64,000 nt of DNA from Atlantibacter hermannii (GTDB lineage Bacteria; Pseudomonadota; Gammaproteobacteria; Enterobacterales; Enterobacteriaceae). Of this stretch, positions 30,346-40,500 are shown piece by piece. The stretch covers positions 744,001-808,000 of the forward strand of contig LR134136.1 of NCBI GenBank assembly GCA_900635495.1, read 5' to 3'. Each line of letters starts with the position of its first letter. The stretch's first letter is position 1. A program made the translations under genes and the position numbers. The notes below the pieces were generated by a model. That model did no database searches and was not told the origin of the DNA. It was given only the letters and a program-made list of their open reading frames with translations.

Positions 30346-30999
30346 TCACGCGAATTTTTTCTTCAGGACAACGGTCAGCGCGCCGATAAAGCCCGCCACC
30401 AGTAACACAATGGGCAGTACCATCAGGAAGGTCATGACCTGATCTTCATGGCGTTTTACGAAGGGGATCATGCTGAGCGCATAGCCAAGGCTGGTCACCA
30501 CGCCGACCCACAGAAACGCGCTCAACCAGTTAAAGAACTGGAAACGGCGGTTAGAGAGGCCAGAAATGCCCGCCATCGTAGGCAACAGCGTACGAATGAA
30601 CGCCAGGAAACGGCCCGCCAGCAGCGCCAGCAGCCCATGCTGATCGAACATGCAGGTGGCGCGCTGGTGATATTTGGTGGGTAATTGCTTCAGCCAGCCT
30701 TTTACCGTTCGGGTATTGCCGAGCCAGCGGCCCTGCACATAGCTCAGCCAGCAGCCAAGACTTGCGGCTGTCGTCAGGATCACCATCGTCGGGACAAAAT
30801 CCATTACGCCTTTCGCCACCAGCGCCCCCGCCAGCAACAATAAGCTGTCACCGGGTAAGAACGAGGCGGGTAATAACCCATTTTCCAGAAGCAGCGTGGC
30901 GAACATCACGCCGTAAACAATGCCGACAACATGCGGATCTGCGAGCGCGGCAAAATCGTGCTGCCAGAGCGCGGTAATAATATTCTCAATAACAACCAT
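30346..30999 (-). CDS. yghB: DedA-family inner membrane protein YghB
   Basis: DedA/VTT-domain membrane protein of 217 residues. Family sequence LENGLLPASFLPGDSLLLLAG, FDQHGLLALLAGRFLAFIRT and MAGISGLSNRRFQFFNW with essential Glu and Arg residues. With its paralogue YqjA it is needed for normal division, membrane potential maintenance and lipid carrier recycling in E. coli. A GC hairpin at 30318-30341 separates it from the convergent yqhC. Confidence 0.93.
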   Translation of the reverse strand: MVVIENIITALWQHDFAALADPHVVGIVYGVMFATLLLENGLLPASFLPGDSLLLLAGALVAKGVMDFVPTMVILTTAASLGCWLSYVQGRWLGNTRTVKGWLKQLPTKYHQRATCMFDQHGLLALLAGRFLAFIRTLLPTMAGISGLSNRRFQFFNWLSAFLWVGVVTSLGYALSMIPFVKRHEDQVMTFLMVLPIVLLVAGFIGALTVVLKKKFA

Positions 31000-31042
31000 G
31001 GGTAATCCTGACGAACAGCGTGGATAAGGTTATTGTAATCCT

Positions 31043-31069
31043 AAAAAGCCCGGAACGGTTTGATCCGGG
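31043..31069 (-). terminator. Terminator downstream of metC
   Basis: Minus-strand CCCGGA...TCCGGG with the 9-nt loop, followed by GCTTTTTA. It lies about 50 bp past the metC stop and before yghB. Confidence 0.7.
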
Positions 31070-31121
31070 GCCCAATAAATTCGGACTGTTCTGTCCTTTT
31101 AGCTGTCCAGTACTGGAAACT

Positions 31122-32309
31122 TCAGGCGATACGCCCGAAACCGGCTTCCAGATCGGCAATCAAGTCTTCAACGTTCTCAAGGCCAATATGGACACGCACC
31201 AGTGTGCCTTCAAAATCAACCTGCGCATCCGGGCGGATTGCGGCGATCTCTTCGGGCTGGTTCGCCAGAATAAGCGATTCGTATCCTCCCCAGGAATAGG
31301 CCATGCTGAAATAATCGAAATTATCCAGATACGCCGCAAACTCAGCCTCGTTTAACCGCTTGTTCAGGATAAAAGAGAATAACCCGCTACTACCGAGGAA
31401 ATCGCGTTTCCAGAACTCGTGTCCTTTACTGCCAGGCAGCGCCGGATGATTCACACGCGCCACCTGAGGATGCGTCGCCAGCCATTCGGCGATTTTCAGG
31501 CTGCTCTCATGATGCTGGCGCAAGCGCACCGCCAGGGTGCGCAATCCCCGGCTGGTCATATAGGCAGTATCGGCATCCAGCATTTGCCCCATCAGATAGG
31601 CGTTTTCCCGCAGTTGCGGCCAGCAGCGCACATTGGCGACGGCGGTTCCCACCATGCCGTCAGAATGGCCGATAAGATATTTCGTGCCGGCCTGGATCGA
31701 GATATCAATACCGAAATCCAGCGCTTTAAACAGCACGCCCGCCGCCCAGGTGTTATCGATCATGATGATCGCCTCCGGCGCGACGCGGCGTACGGCGGCG
31801 ACAATCGCGGGCACATCGTGCACTTCCATAGTGATCGATCCCGGTGATTCGAGGAACACCACTTTGGTATTGGGCTGGATATGATCGGCAATGCTCGCGC
31901 CAGCCAGCGGATCGAACCAACTGGTGGTTACACCGAGTTTCGCGAGGATTTTGGTGCAGAAATCCTGGGTCGGCTCATAAGCGGTGTTAGTGACCAGCAC
32001 ATGATCGCCCTGTTCAACAAAGGCCAGAATCGTATTAGCCACCGCCGCCGCGCCGCAGGGGAACAGGGCGCAGCCTGCGCCGCCTTCCAGTTCGCACATC
32101 GCTTCCTGGAGCGAGAAGTGGGTCAGGGTGCCGCGGCGTCCATAAAACAGCTCACCGGAAGCGCGTCCGGCGGTGGCCGCTTTTTTCGCGGCAACGCTGT
32201 CAAACACCAGTGACGATGCGCGTTGAATCACGCTGTTCACTGAACCTTGGGTATAACGTTTGCTGCGTCCGGCATTTACCAGCGCGGTTTCGATGTGCTT
32301 TTTGGTCAT
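31122..32309 (-). CDS. metC: Cystathionine beta-lyase
   Basis: PLP enzyme converting cystathionine to homocysteine, pyruvate and ammonia in methionine synthesis. Cys/Met metabolism PLP family: the PLP lysine lies in SIQAGTKYLIGHSDGM, and IMIDNTWAAG holds the PLP-contact Asp. Length 395 equals E. coli. Start ATG 32309 (MTKKHIETALVNAGRSKR). It is divergent from exbB. Tandem met boxes just upstream indicate MetJ repression. Confidence 0.96.
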   Translation of the reverse strand: MTKKHIETALVNAGRSKRYTQGSVNSVIQRASSLVFDSVAAKKAATAGRASGELFYGRRGTLTHFSLQEAMCELEGGAGCALFPCGAAAVANTILAFVEQGDHVLVTNTAYEPTQDFCTKILAKLGVTTSWFDPLAGASIADHIQPNTKVVFLESPGSITMEVHDVPAIVAAVRRVAPEAIIMIDNTWAAGVLFKALDFGIDISIQAGTKYLIGHSDGMVGTAVANVRCWPQLRENAYLMGQMLDADTAYMTSRGLRTLAVRLRQHHESSLKIAEWLATHPQVARVNHPALPGSKGHEFWKRDFLGSSGLFSFILNKRLNEAEFAAYLDNFDYFSMAYSWGGYESLILANQPEEIAAIRPDAQVDFEGTLVRVHIGLENVEDLIADLEAGFGRIA

Positions 32310-32327
32310 CTTGGCGAAATCCTGTTT

Positions 32328-32351
32328 ATACGTCTGGATGTCTGTACGTTA
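32328..32351. promoter_or_regulatory. Tandem MetJ operators (met boxes) of metC
   Basis: Three adjoining 8-mers, ATACGTCT (32328-32335), GGATGTCT (32336-32343) and GTACGTTA (32344-32351), resemble the met box AGACGTCT in tandem register. The first two are the better matches. They lie 19 bp upstream of the metC start, as in E. coli. Confidence 0.75.
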
Positions 32352-32469
32352 CCACGGATAGCGGCCATGACTGATTCAACATGCAGTAAAAAGTGAGAAA
32401 ATATTTCGCTGACTCGATTTACTGCGTAAGCGCAAGGAAATCGGCGCCTTTTTGCTTCAGTATGCAAAT

Positions 32470-32488
32470 ACTAATGAGAACTACTATC
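32470..32488. promoter_or_regulatory. Candidate Fur box upstream of exbB
   Basis: ACTAATGAGAACTACTATC matches 13 of 19 bases of the Fur consensus and lies 62 bp upstream of the exbB GTG. exbBD is known to be Fur-regulated in E. coli. Confidence 0.6.
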
Positions 32489-32550
32489 AATTCGGTGGTG
32501 TTTTGATATTATTAGCGACAGTTTTGTGATTTTTGTCCGGGAGATACAGA

Positions 32551-33282
32551 GTGGGAAATGAGTTGATGCAGACGGACCTTTCCGTCTGGGGTATGTATCA
32601 GCATGCTGACATCGTGGTGAAGATGGTGATGATTGGCCTGATTCTGGCCTCTGTCGTCACCTGGGCGATCTTCTTTAGCAAAAGCGCTGAACTGATTCGT
32701 CAGAAGCGCCGCCTGAAGCGCGAACAGGAACAGCTGGCAAAAGCCCGTTCCCTGGACGACGCCAGCGAAATTTCCGCGTCTTTCCACGATAAAAGCCTCA
32801 GTTCGATGTTGATTAACGAAGCCCGCAATGAGCTTGAACTCTCTGAAGGCAGCGAAGACAACGAAGGCATTAAAGAGCGTACCGGTTTTCGCCTTGAGCG
32901 CCGTGTTGCGGCGGTAGGCCGTTATATGGGCCGCGGCAACGGTTACCTCGCCACCATCGGCGCTATCTCGCCGTTCGTCGGTCTGTTTGGTACCGTATGG
33001 GGCATCATGAACAGCTTTATCGGTATTGCCCAAACGCAAACCACCAACCTTGCCGTTGTGGCGCCGGGTATCGCGGAAGCGTTGCTGGCGACGGCGATAG
33101 GTCTGGTGGCCGCTATTCCGGCGGTAGTTATCTATAACGTGTTTGCCCGTATGATCGGCAGCTATAAAGCCATGTTAGGCGACGTTGCCGCCCAGGTGCT
33201 GCTGCTGCAAAGCCGCGATCTGGATCTGAATGCCTCTTCCGCGCGCCCGGTGCGCACCGCTCAGAAATTACGTGTAGGTTAA
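32551..33282 (+). CDS. exbB: Ton complex subunit ExbB
   Basis: Inner-membrane proton-channel subunit that energises TonB-dependent siderophore and B12 uptake together with ExbD and TonB. Three TM segments (near residues 20-40, 130-150, 175-195), with ISPFVGLFGTVWGIMNSF and APGIAEALLATAIGLVAAIP typical of MotA/TolQ/ExbB. I use GTG 32551 (VGNELMQTDLSVWGMYQ) because the E. coli protein starts at the same place with GTG; an in-frame upstream start at 32533 is not supported by homology. exbD follows 6 bp later. Confidence 0.95.
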   Translation: MGNELMQTDLSVWGMYQHADIVVKMVMIGLILASVVTWAIFFSKSAELIRQKRRLKREQEQLAKARSLDDASEISASFHDKSLSSMLINEARNELELSEGSEDNEGIKERTGFRLERRVAAVGRYMGRGNGYLATIGAISPFVGLFGTVWGIMNSFIGIAQTQTTNLAVVAPGIAEALLATAIGLVAAIPAVVIYNVFARMIGSYKAMLGDVAAQVLLLQSRDLDLNASSARPVRTAQKLRVG

Positions 33283-33288
33283 TGCCCG

Positions 33289-33714
33289 ATGGCAATGCGT
33301 CTTAACGAAAATCTCGACGACAACGGCGAAATGCATGAAATCAACGTGACGCCGTTTATCGACGTCATGCTGGTTCTGCTGATTATCTTTATGGTGGCCG
33401 CGCCGCTGGCGACGGTGGACGTCAAAGTCAATTTGCCTGCCTCCACCAGCCAGCCGCAGCCGCGTCCGGAGAAACCGATTTATATCTCCGTGAAAGCCGA
33501 TAAAACCATGTTCCTTGGGAATGAGCCCATTACCGAGGAATCTATGATCCCGGCGTTGAACACGCTGACGGAAGGCAAGAAAGACACCACGGTGTTCTTC
33601 CGTGCGGATAAGACCGTCGATTATGAAACCATGATGAAAGTGATGGATACCCTGCACCAGGCGGGATACCTGAAGATTGGTTTGGTCGGCCAGGAAACCG
33701 CCAAAGCGAAGTAA
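33289..33714 (+). CDS. exbD: Ton complex subunit ExbD
   Basis: Single-TM TolR/ExbD-type protein of 141 residues, E. coli length. The essential membrane Asp lies in INVTPFIDVMLVLLIIFMV. The periplasmic domain (KVNLPASTSQPQPRPEKP to the end) contacts TonB. It is translated from ATG 33289 directly after exbB in the same operon. Confidence 0.96.
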   Translation: MAMRLNENLDDNGEMHEINVTPFIDVMLVLLIIFMVAAPLATVDVKVNLPASTSQPQPRPEKPIYISVKADKTMFLGNEPITEESMIPALNTLTEGKKDTTVFFRADKTVDYETMMKVMDTLHQAGYLKIGLVGQETAKAK

Positions 33715-33725
33715 TTTTCGGGAAG

Positions 33726-33755
33726 AAAAAAGGCGTGAGGGACCACGCCTTTTTT
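33726..33755. terminator. Bidirectional terminator between exbD and yghA
   Basis: AAAAAAGGCGTG / CACGCCTTTTTT with a 6-nt loop lies between convergent genes. Confidence 0.9.
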
Positions 33756-33767
33756 GTTGCCTGCTGT

Positions 33768-34664
33768 TTAGCCTAAATGCTCACCGCCCGTGACGCCATG
33801 CACTTCCGCCGTCACATAACTTGACTCCTGGCTTGCCAGATAGACGTAGATCGGCGCCAGTTCGGCCGGTTGGCCTGCGCGTTTCATCGGCGTCTGCTTA
33901 CCAAATTCCGGTAATTTTTCCTGCGGCTGCCCGCCGCAAATTTGCAGCGCGGTCCAGATTGGGCCTGGCGCCACACAGTTTACGCGGATACCTTTTTCAG
34001 CGATTTGCTTGGCCAGCCCACGGGTGTAATTCAGGATGGCGGCTTTGGTGGACGCGTAATCCAGCAGGTGCGGGCTGGGCTGATAAGCCTGAATGGACGA
34101 GGTGGTAATAATGCTCGCGCCAGGCTTCAGGTGCGGCAATGCCTGTTGAGTGATCCAGAACAGCGCGAAGACGTTCACCGCATAGGTTTTAGTGAACTGC
34201 TCGCTGGTGATGTCGGCGACATCCTGCACGGCGACCTGCTTACCGGCCACCAGCGCCAGAATATCCAGCCCGCCCAACGCCTGCACCGCCTGGTCCACCA
34301 GACTGCGGGCAAATGTCTCATCGCTCAAATCACCGGGAATAAGCACCGCTTTGCGACCGGCTTCTTCAATCAGCTTCTTAACCGCCTGCGCATCTTCTTC
34401 TTCGTCAGGGAGATAATTGAGTACCACATCAGCGCCTTCACGCGCGTAAGCGATGGCCGCAGCGCGCCCGATACCGGAGTCGCCGCCTGTGACCAGCGCC
34501 TTACGATCCTTAAGGCGTCCCGTCCCGACATAGGTTTTCTCACCGCAGTCAGGAACAGGGTCCATTTTTGCCTGAATCCCCGGTACCGGTTGAAGCTGTT
34601 TCGGATATTCACCGGTGTAATACTGCGTGGTTGGGTCCTGAACGTGGTTTTGATCGTTAGCCAT
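33768..34664 (-). CDS. yghA: Short-chain dehydrogenase/reductase YghA
   Basis: Classical-type SDR, 298 residues. Cofactor motif TGGDSGIGRAAAIAYAREGA near residue 60; catalytic Ser in ITTSSIQAYQPS and YxxxK in LLDYASTKAAIL. In E. coli YghA is an NADPH aldehyde reductase. The N-terminal tail (DPTTQYYTGEYPKQLQPVPG) is typical of the YghA/YhdF group. Start ATG 34664 preceded by GAGACCC. Monocistronic and convergent with exbBD. Confidence 0.93.
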   Translation of the reverse strand: MANDQNHVQDPTTQYYTGEYPKQLQPVPGIQAKMDPVPDCGEKTYVGTGRLKDRKALVTGGDSGIGRAAAIAYAREGADVVLNYLPDEEEDAQAVKKLIEEAGRKAVLIPGDLSDETFARSLVDQAVQALGGLDILALVAGKQVAVQDVADITSEQFTKTYAVNVFALFWITQQALPHLKPGASIITTSSIQAYQPSPHLLDYASTKAAILNYTRGLAKQIAEKGIRVNCVAPGPIWTALQICGGQPQEKLPEFGKQTPMKRAGQPAELAPIYVYLASQESSYVTAEVHGVTGGEHLG

Positions 34665-34936
34665 AAAGGGTCTCCATCGTGAGAAAATTCCCTTTAAGGA
34701 TAGTGCGCAGGGCGGAGTTCACAGGCGGATTCAGGATATTCCTGAATAAAAACGCTTTCTAATGAGACGGTTACGGCTTCGTTTGAAACCGACTGGGGTG
34801 GCGCATTTTATTATGAACGTTAAGATAATCAGGCGGTTAACCGCAGCGCCGGTTCGGCAGAATGGTCAGGATGTTAAGGAACAGGGCAGTGCGTGGCTGT
34901 CATACACCTTCAGGCGATGAGTCAGGTGATGTTTCC

Positions 34937-35350
34937 TCAGCGGCCCCCGGTATTCATTTCGCTCAGGGGCAGTACGGGAACGGTTTTGGTTTTGTACTGC
35001 TGTTCTGCCAGACGACGGCTAATCATCAACGTAGCGGCTTCTTCCGTTTTAAGCTGTTGGTACGCTGCCTCAATTTGCGCTTCCAGCTCGTTTTTCAACG
35101 TCGCGTCTTTTTTCATAATGGCGTTCAATACCGCGCCATAAATCTCTTCTTTGACCTTCAGCGCATAAATTTCACGACGGTTTTGCCATTTCAAATGCAC
35201 CAGCGCGGCCGGAATCGCCACTTCCTGAGTGTAGAAAGCGATGTCGTCATTGCGAATATCAATTAATACTTGTCTGTTCTGACTTAATATAAATTTTTGC
35301 TCTTCCTGTTTATCTAAAGTGAAATATTTTTCGGTTCCCTGTTTTTCCAT
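34937..35350 (-). CDS. Unrecognised 137-residue protein (unknown locus, gene 2)
   Basis: I do not recognise this protein. It is soluble in appearance, with no signal or TM segment. The middle is rich in charged helix-like sequence (EEIYGAVLNAIMKKDATLKN, then QIEAAYQQLKTEEAATLMIS), suggesting a helical or coiled-coil C-terminal half. The N-terminal half is more beta-like (QKFILSQNRQVLIDIRNDDI). It starts 3 bp after the stop of the 134-residue gene upstream and is probably translationally coupled to it; TAGGGGAT may serve as Shine-Dalgarno. The DNA looks more AT-rich than its neighbours by eye. Confidence 0.6.
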   Translation of the reverse strand: MEKQGTEKYFTLDKQEEQKFILSQNRQVLIDIRNDDIAFYTQEVAIPAALVHLKWQNRREIYALKVKEEIYGAVLNAIMKKDATLKNELEAQIEAAYQQLKTEEAATLMISRRLAEQQYKTKTVPVLPLSEMNTGGR

Positions 35351-35353
35351 TGT

Positions 35354-35758
35354 TTATTTATCCCCTAATTGATAAAAAACAGGCTCCAGTGATTCATGAG
35401 TAATGAGATTAAGCCAAATTTTTTCACCCTGGTCGTTAATCAACGTGGTTTTCTCATGAATTAACTGGCTTATTTCTTCCGGGCTGATTTTTTGCTGTTC
35501 AAGAAGGTGAGTAAGCACTTGCGCAAAACTATCAATTTTAGCCACACAAAAGAGGCGTTCTTTTATGTGACGGTCACGCTCCTCCAGTAAAGCATGACTC
35601 CGTTGCCCCGCCAATGATGTTCGGCTTAGAATATCTTTTTCGTGTTCTCTGATGTCAGGTATTCCTTGAGTGAAATTGTCATCTGCGCTTTCAGGTTGTG
35701 GCGGGTTAGTTGTCGGAGAAATAACATAACGCGCCGCCACGAGATAATCGGGCAACAT
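35354..35758 (-). CDS. Unrecognised 134-residue protein (unknown locus, gene 1)
   Basis: I do not recognise this protein. It begins MLPDYLVAARYVISP, then a Pro/Glu-rich, probably flexible stretch (TNPPQPESADDNFTQG), then a charged helical segment (REHEKDILSRTSLAGQRSHA) and a helix-rich C-terminal half (FAQVLTHLLEQQKISPEEIS). No signal peptide. AAAGGAA before ATG 35758 is a good ribosome binding site. First gene of a tight two-gene operon with the 137-residue gene, divergent from the membrane-anchored gene at 35862 across about 100 bp. Confidence 0.6.
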   Translation of the reverse strand: MLPDYLVAARYVISPTTNPPQPESADDNFTQGIPDIREHEKDILSRTSLAGQRSHALLEERDRHIKERLFCVAKIDSFAQVLTHLLEQQKISPEEISQLIHEKTTLINDQGEKIWLNLITHESLEPVFYQLGDK

Positions 35759-35861
35759 GATATAATTTCCTTTTACTTCAGGTCGTTACGGATACAGCTT
35801 CGATAGATTGCGTTGACGATACCATGTGCTAATTTTAAAATCAAAAAAATGGGTTCGATGC

Positions 35862-36359
35862 ATGAACACAGTAGTTTATATAATTCTTACCGTATTACTG
35901 CTGATGGCTGGCATATTGATATTAATGCGCCAGGACAGTGCGAATAAACCACCACTGGTTGAACCTGAACCTCGTGGCCCGGCCAGTAAAGAAGAAGGCG
36001 AGGATCATTTTTCCGCACTGCTCAATTCCATTACGCCCATCTGGTACTGGCGCGTTAATCATGAGTATATGGACTTCATTAACGCAACCATAAAACGGAT
36101 GCGCTTTGATGAACTCAACGCCACGCCAGGTTTATTTGAAGCCCAGCGGCGCTGTAGCGATCTCAATTCCGCCGTCTACAAATATTATGAGAATATTAAA
36201 AAACGCTGTCTGAATGGGGAGCTGGTTCTGCTTTCCGACATCGAGGTGCTTAATATGCGCCACTGTTTTCATGAGTTCAGTCTGGAAGCATATCCGGCTC
36301 TGGTGGCGCTGGTTTGGCCGGAGTTCGCCCGTCCGACGGTCGATCCCGCCGCGATTTAA
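35862..36359 (+). CDS. Unrecognised membrane-anchored protein (unknown locus, gene 3)
   Basis: 165 residues from ATG 35862 (MNTVVYIILTVLLLMAGILI), with one N-terminal TM helix of about 20 residues and then a hydrophilic domain. The domain begins with an acidic Pro-rich linker (EPEPRGPASKEEGEDH) followed by Trp/Tyr/Met-rich sequence (ITPIWYWRVNHEYMDFINAT) and CSDLNSAVYKYYENIKKRC with two Cys. No known domain recognised. The frame is open 12 codons upstream, but the TM-led start is more plausible. It is divergent from the two unknown genes and ends about 90 bp before yqhA. Confidence 0.6.
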   Translation: MNTVVYIILTVLLLMAGILILMRQDSANKPPLVEPEPRGPASKEEGEDHFSALLNSITPIWYWRVNHEYMDFINATIKRMRFDELNATPGLFEAQRRCSDLNSAVYKYYENIKKRCLNGELVLLSDIEVLNMRHCFHEFSLEAYPALVALVWPEFARPTVDPAAI

Positions 36360-36448
36360 CAAACCGCTTTCATTGCGCATCTCTCTGTTGCAGACCGTTA
36401 ACATACCTGCGTTATACTGAGCGCCCTTTGGTCATTTTGCAGGACGTT

Positions 36449-36947
36449 ATGGAACGCTTTTTTGGAGAACGCAATGTATGCCTCACGCTGGCTGCTGGCG
36501 CCCGTCTACTTTGGTTTGTCTTTAGGGCTGCTGGCCCTGACGTTGAAGTTTTTTCAGGAGATGTACCACGTTCTTCCGAACATTTATACCATAGCCGAAG
36601 CCGACCTGGTTCTGGTGCTGCTGTCGCTGGTGGATATGACGCTGGTGGGCGGATTACTGGTAATGGTCATGTTCTCCGGCTACGAAAATTTTGTTTCGCA
36701 ACTCGACATCGACGAGCATAAAGAGAAGCTCAACTGGCTGGGTAAAATGGATGCCGGCTCGCTGAAGAATAAAGTTGCCGCATCGATTGTCGCTATCTCC
36801 TCCATTCACCTGCTGCGCGTCTTTATGGATGCCCGCAACGTACCCGACAACAAGCTGATGTGGTACGTCATCATTCATTTGACTTTCGTCCTCTCCGCTT
36901 TTGTGATGGGTTATCTCGATAAACTAACCCGCCACGATCATAAATAA
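36449..36947 (+). CDS. yqhA: UPF0114 inner membrane protein YqhA, one frameshift
   Basis: UPF0114 family protein with three to four TM segments (LLAPVYFGLSLGLLALTLKF, DLVLVLLSLVDMTLVGGLLV, WYVIIHLTFVLSAFVMGYL) and conserved SGYENFVSQLD. Family N-terminus MERFLENAMYASRW begins at ATG 36449, but an extra T in the run 36458-36463 separates the first four codons from the rest. Repaired length is about 165 residues against 164 in E. coli. Function unknown. An 18-bp GC palindrome (36954-36972) follows. Confidence 0.9.
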
Positions 36948-36953
36948 TTGTTT

Positions 36954-36972
36954 GCCGCGACCTGGTCGCGGC
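36954..36972 (+). terminator. GC hairpin after yqhA
   Basis: GCCGCGA / TCGCGGC with a CCTGG loop follows yqhA by 7 bp. The trailing sequence (GAATTTCT) is only weakly U-rich, so terminator function is likely but not certain. Confidence 0.5.
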
Positions 36973-37561
36973 GAATTTCTGAATATCTTCACATGCCTAC
37001 CCCTATATGAGCAGGTGAATGCCTGAACCGTCAGTCCCATCACAAATTTCGCACAACCTATTGCTTCTACGTTCGCGGATAATTACTCTGCATTACACTC
37101 ATCACCACTTTCATTTACTTGTGAAGCGCATTCCCGATCTCGGGCGAAGAATATATTTTTATAAATTGGCATCGGCTCCTTTTCCTGTTTTTGATGGCGG
37201 ACGGGTAATGTCCATCCGAAAGCGAAGCGCGCCATTAACGGGGGGTTTAATATAACAATTTGATAATCAAAGACTTTAGATGACGATGAGATTTATTAAT
37301 TATATCCATATTTAACATGTGGATATAAATATCAACCGCCTGCATTTCTGTTTTAAATTAGCGAGCTATGTAATCTATTCATTATTTAATTAATTCTATG
37401 GCAGGCATTGTGCCTGACATAAAACCTGGAAAATATATTCTTACCCTGCCGTGAAAATATATTGTGTATTTTTAGTGAGCTCATAAGGTTTCGCTTTTCC
37501 TCTCTCGCGATGTGAATGAACCACATCAGCCATTTATTGTTGTCAGATAAGGACAAGGAAC
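36973..37561. other. 589-bp AT-rich intergenic region before the autotransporter
   Basis: No supported gene. The proximal part is mixed composition; 37250-37480 is distinctly AT-rich with many TATAAA/ATATTA tracts, as is usual for H-NS-bound promoters of horizontally acquired surface genes. The autotransporter ribosome binding site, AAGGA, lies just before 37562. Confidence 0.6.
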
Positions 37562-40500
37562 ATGCAAAAAGTCGCGCTTGCCGCAGCCATATCCCTGGCG
37601 CTGGACTGTCCAGCCTGCCAGCGGGTGCTCTTGATAGCCAAATCGTTTACAACGCCCAGGGCGTCCCCATTTTTGAAACGCGCTTTTTTGATACCGCTGA
37701 CGGGCCATTTATGGGCGATGAGGACGATTACCTGGTATCGACCTGGCGCATGAACGCGCAACAGAAGGCGAAAATCGTCAACGCGCTGAATTACTGGGCG
37801 CAAGTGCTGACCCCAACCGCAGGACAGCAGCCTTTTATTATCAACGTCGGCACCTACGATGAGGAAAATGCGGCAGGTTACAGTGCACTGGTCTCTGAGA
37901 CGGCGCCCTTTAGCCTGACCAAACTCCAGGCGGCCTTTGCCGGGCAAAATCCCGGTACACTGGATTTTGGTTCGCACGCGCAGTTTACGATGGGGCTGCT
38001 TGATTTCGATACTATCGATTACCAGCCCTCTCAGCTCCCGCGTCCCTCGACTGTTGACCTTGCCAGCGTCGCGCTCCATGAACTGGCGCATGGCCTTGGG
38101 ATCATGAATCAGACGGAAGAAAGGGGGACGGGCGATCGTCCTGACGATGCGCCTCCTGATTTTGTATCAACTTATATGCCTTACTACGCAGAAACCTTTG
38201 GCACCTGGACCGAGCATCTGCGTGATGACAACGGCAACCCGGCCCAGCGCGGTCAGGTTATTCTGTGTACCGGCTGCGATAATGCATACGATCCCAACGG
38301 CTTTGATGTGCGTCTGGATCAGGGCTACTTCACTGGCGATCACGTAAATGAAGTCCTGGCCGGCGCGATGCGCGGCGTGCCGGTTAAAATTCTGGGGGGT
38401 GGATGGCTCGGTAGACTCGGATTACATGAGTCACTCTGAACTCAAAAACAGCCTGATGAGCCACCAGAATTACCGCAACTACACCACCTTTATGGAAGCG
38501 GAACTGGCGATACTCCAGGACATGGGATATCAGATCGATCGCCGCAACTTCTTTGGCTATTCGGTGTATGGCAACGGGCAGACGCTGGTAAACCAGAATG
38601 GTTACTCACAGCGCAATGCTGACGGCACCGCCTATATCCCGGGGGCGTATAACACGGCGCTGATGGGTCTGGGTTTACATATCTACGGCAGTAACAACCA
38701 GATCTCTCAGGCCGCCGACCTGCTGACGGCAGGCGCGGGCGGTGCGGGCGTGCGGGTGGATGGCGAGGGCAAACACCCTGACGGTGCTGCCGGGTACGCG
38801 CATTTACGCGGATGGCCTGAACAGTCAGGGCGTCATGTTTGCCTACGGGAAAGATCATAATTTCGTGCAGCGCGGCGATGTTCAGGCGCTGGGGGGAAAA
38901 CGGCGTTGCCGCCCGGTTCGACTTCGGTAATAACCTGTTAGGCAACGCCACAGAGTACCGCGGCTCTTATATCCGCACATACGAAATTGATTACGATGAC
39001 GGTACCTCTGAAATCGTTGATGATCCGCTGCCGGAACTCGAAGGCGCGCTGGTCAACAATGTCGACATCACTGGCCGCCTCGCCGGTAATCTGGCGGCGA
39101 TTTACATCTCGCCAAACGCGCTGGTCAATAATATCAACGTGATGAACGGCGCTCAGCTGCAGGGCGATATCATCTCTGAATACAACGAGCAGGATGAGAA
39201 TGGCAATCAGCGTCTGACGCAGCTTACCTTCGGCCTGCTGGCAGACGATCAGGGGCGCGCCACTGGTCAGCCAGACGGCAATTTCCTGATGCGTTATGAC
39301 AACAACATCTCGGGTATCAATAATCTGGCGTTAAACGCGGCAGGCGGCGCCACCTCGCTCAACGGTAACTACAGCGTCTATAGCGTCAATGTAAACCAAA
39401 ACGCTATCCTCGGCGGTAACGGGCAGTACACCCTGAACAGCGCGGGCTTGTTCACCAACAACGGTACCGTTTCGCCGGGCAACTCGATCGGGCAAATCGT
39501 TATCAACGGCGATTACCAACAGGGGCCGACCGGCCAGTTGCTGATGGAAGTGGACGCTGCCGGCAATCACGATACCTTAATCGTTAACGGCAACGCCGCG
39601 CTGGACGGGCAATTAACCCTGGCGCCGTTGCCTGACTGGTACGGCGCGGGCTGGCAACTGAGCTCTGCGCAACTGTTGCAGTCAGCGACCTACAGCGGTG
39701 ATTTTAGCGATGTGAACAGTCTGCTGTTTTCACCGACGCTGGCGCTTGAAGCCACGCCGCAAGGCGGCGGTGTTTACCAGCTGGCGCTGCGTCGTGCGCC
39801 TAACGCTTACAGCCAGTATGGTCAGGATGATAATGCCCGCCGCGTCGGGGACGCGCTGGGACGTATCGTCGCTAACGCGGACCCGGCGGTCCAGCCGATG
39901 CTCCGTGCATTAGACTTCTCCGCCGTGGACGGCAGCGATATCGCCCGTGCGTTAAGCCAGCTCTCTCCGGCCGGCTACAGCGCCATGTTCGCCAGCTCGC
40001 TGACGCGTGAGCAGCAGATTGCCGATATGATTAGCGCCCGTCAGTTCGCCACGGCACCCGGTCAGCTGGTGGAAGATGAATGGCGCAGCTTCGCCGTACC
40101 GTTCGGCGGCGGCACATGGCAAAACCGTCAGGATAATCATGTCGGTTATGACGCCACCAGCTACGGCATTCTGTTCGGTGCCGAAAAACAGAGCGCGGAT
40201 GCGCCTGACTGGGTGATTGGCTTCCACGGCGCGGTAAGCGGCCAGACGGTGAAGGTGAAAGCGCCGGAAAACGGCACCGGCAAAACCACGGCCTTCTCAG
40301 TGGGGATGCAGGCGCGTTATGCCGTCGATCCCCGTGCTGGCGTCTGGCTGTTTGGTAATGGCCGCGTAGGCGTGGAAGACGGGCAGATGGATCGCAGCGT
40401 TAACTTCCTGGATTATTCGTCCCGCAACCATGCCGACTGGACCGGCTATAACGGTTCTCTGGCGGCTGGCGGCGGCTACAACTGGGCGCTGAGCGAGTCG

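Noticed and set aside
37019..37255. Open frame of 78 codons before the autotransporter
   Set aside because: No ribosome binding site, atypical composition and no family resemblance; region looks regulatory.
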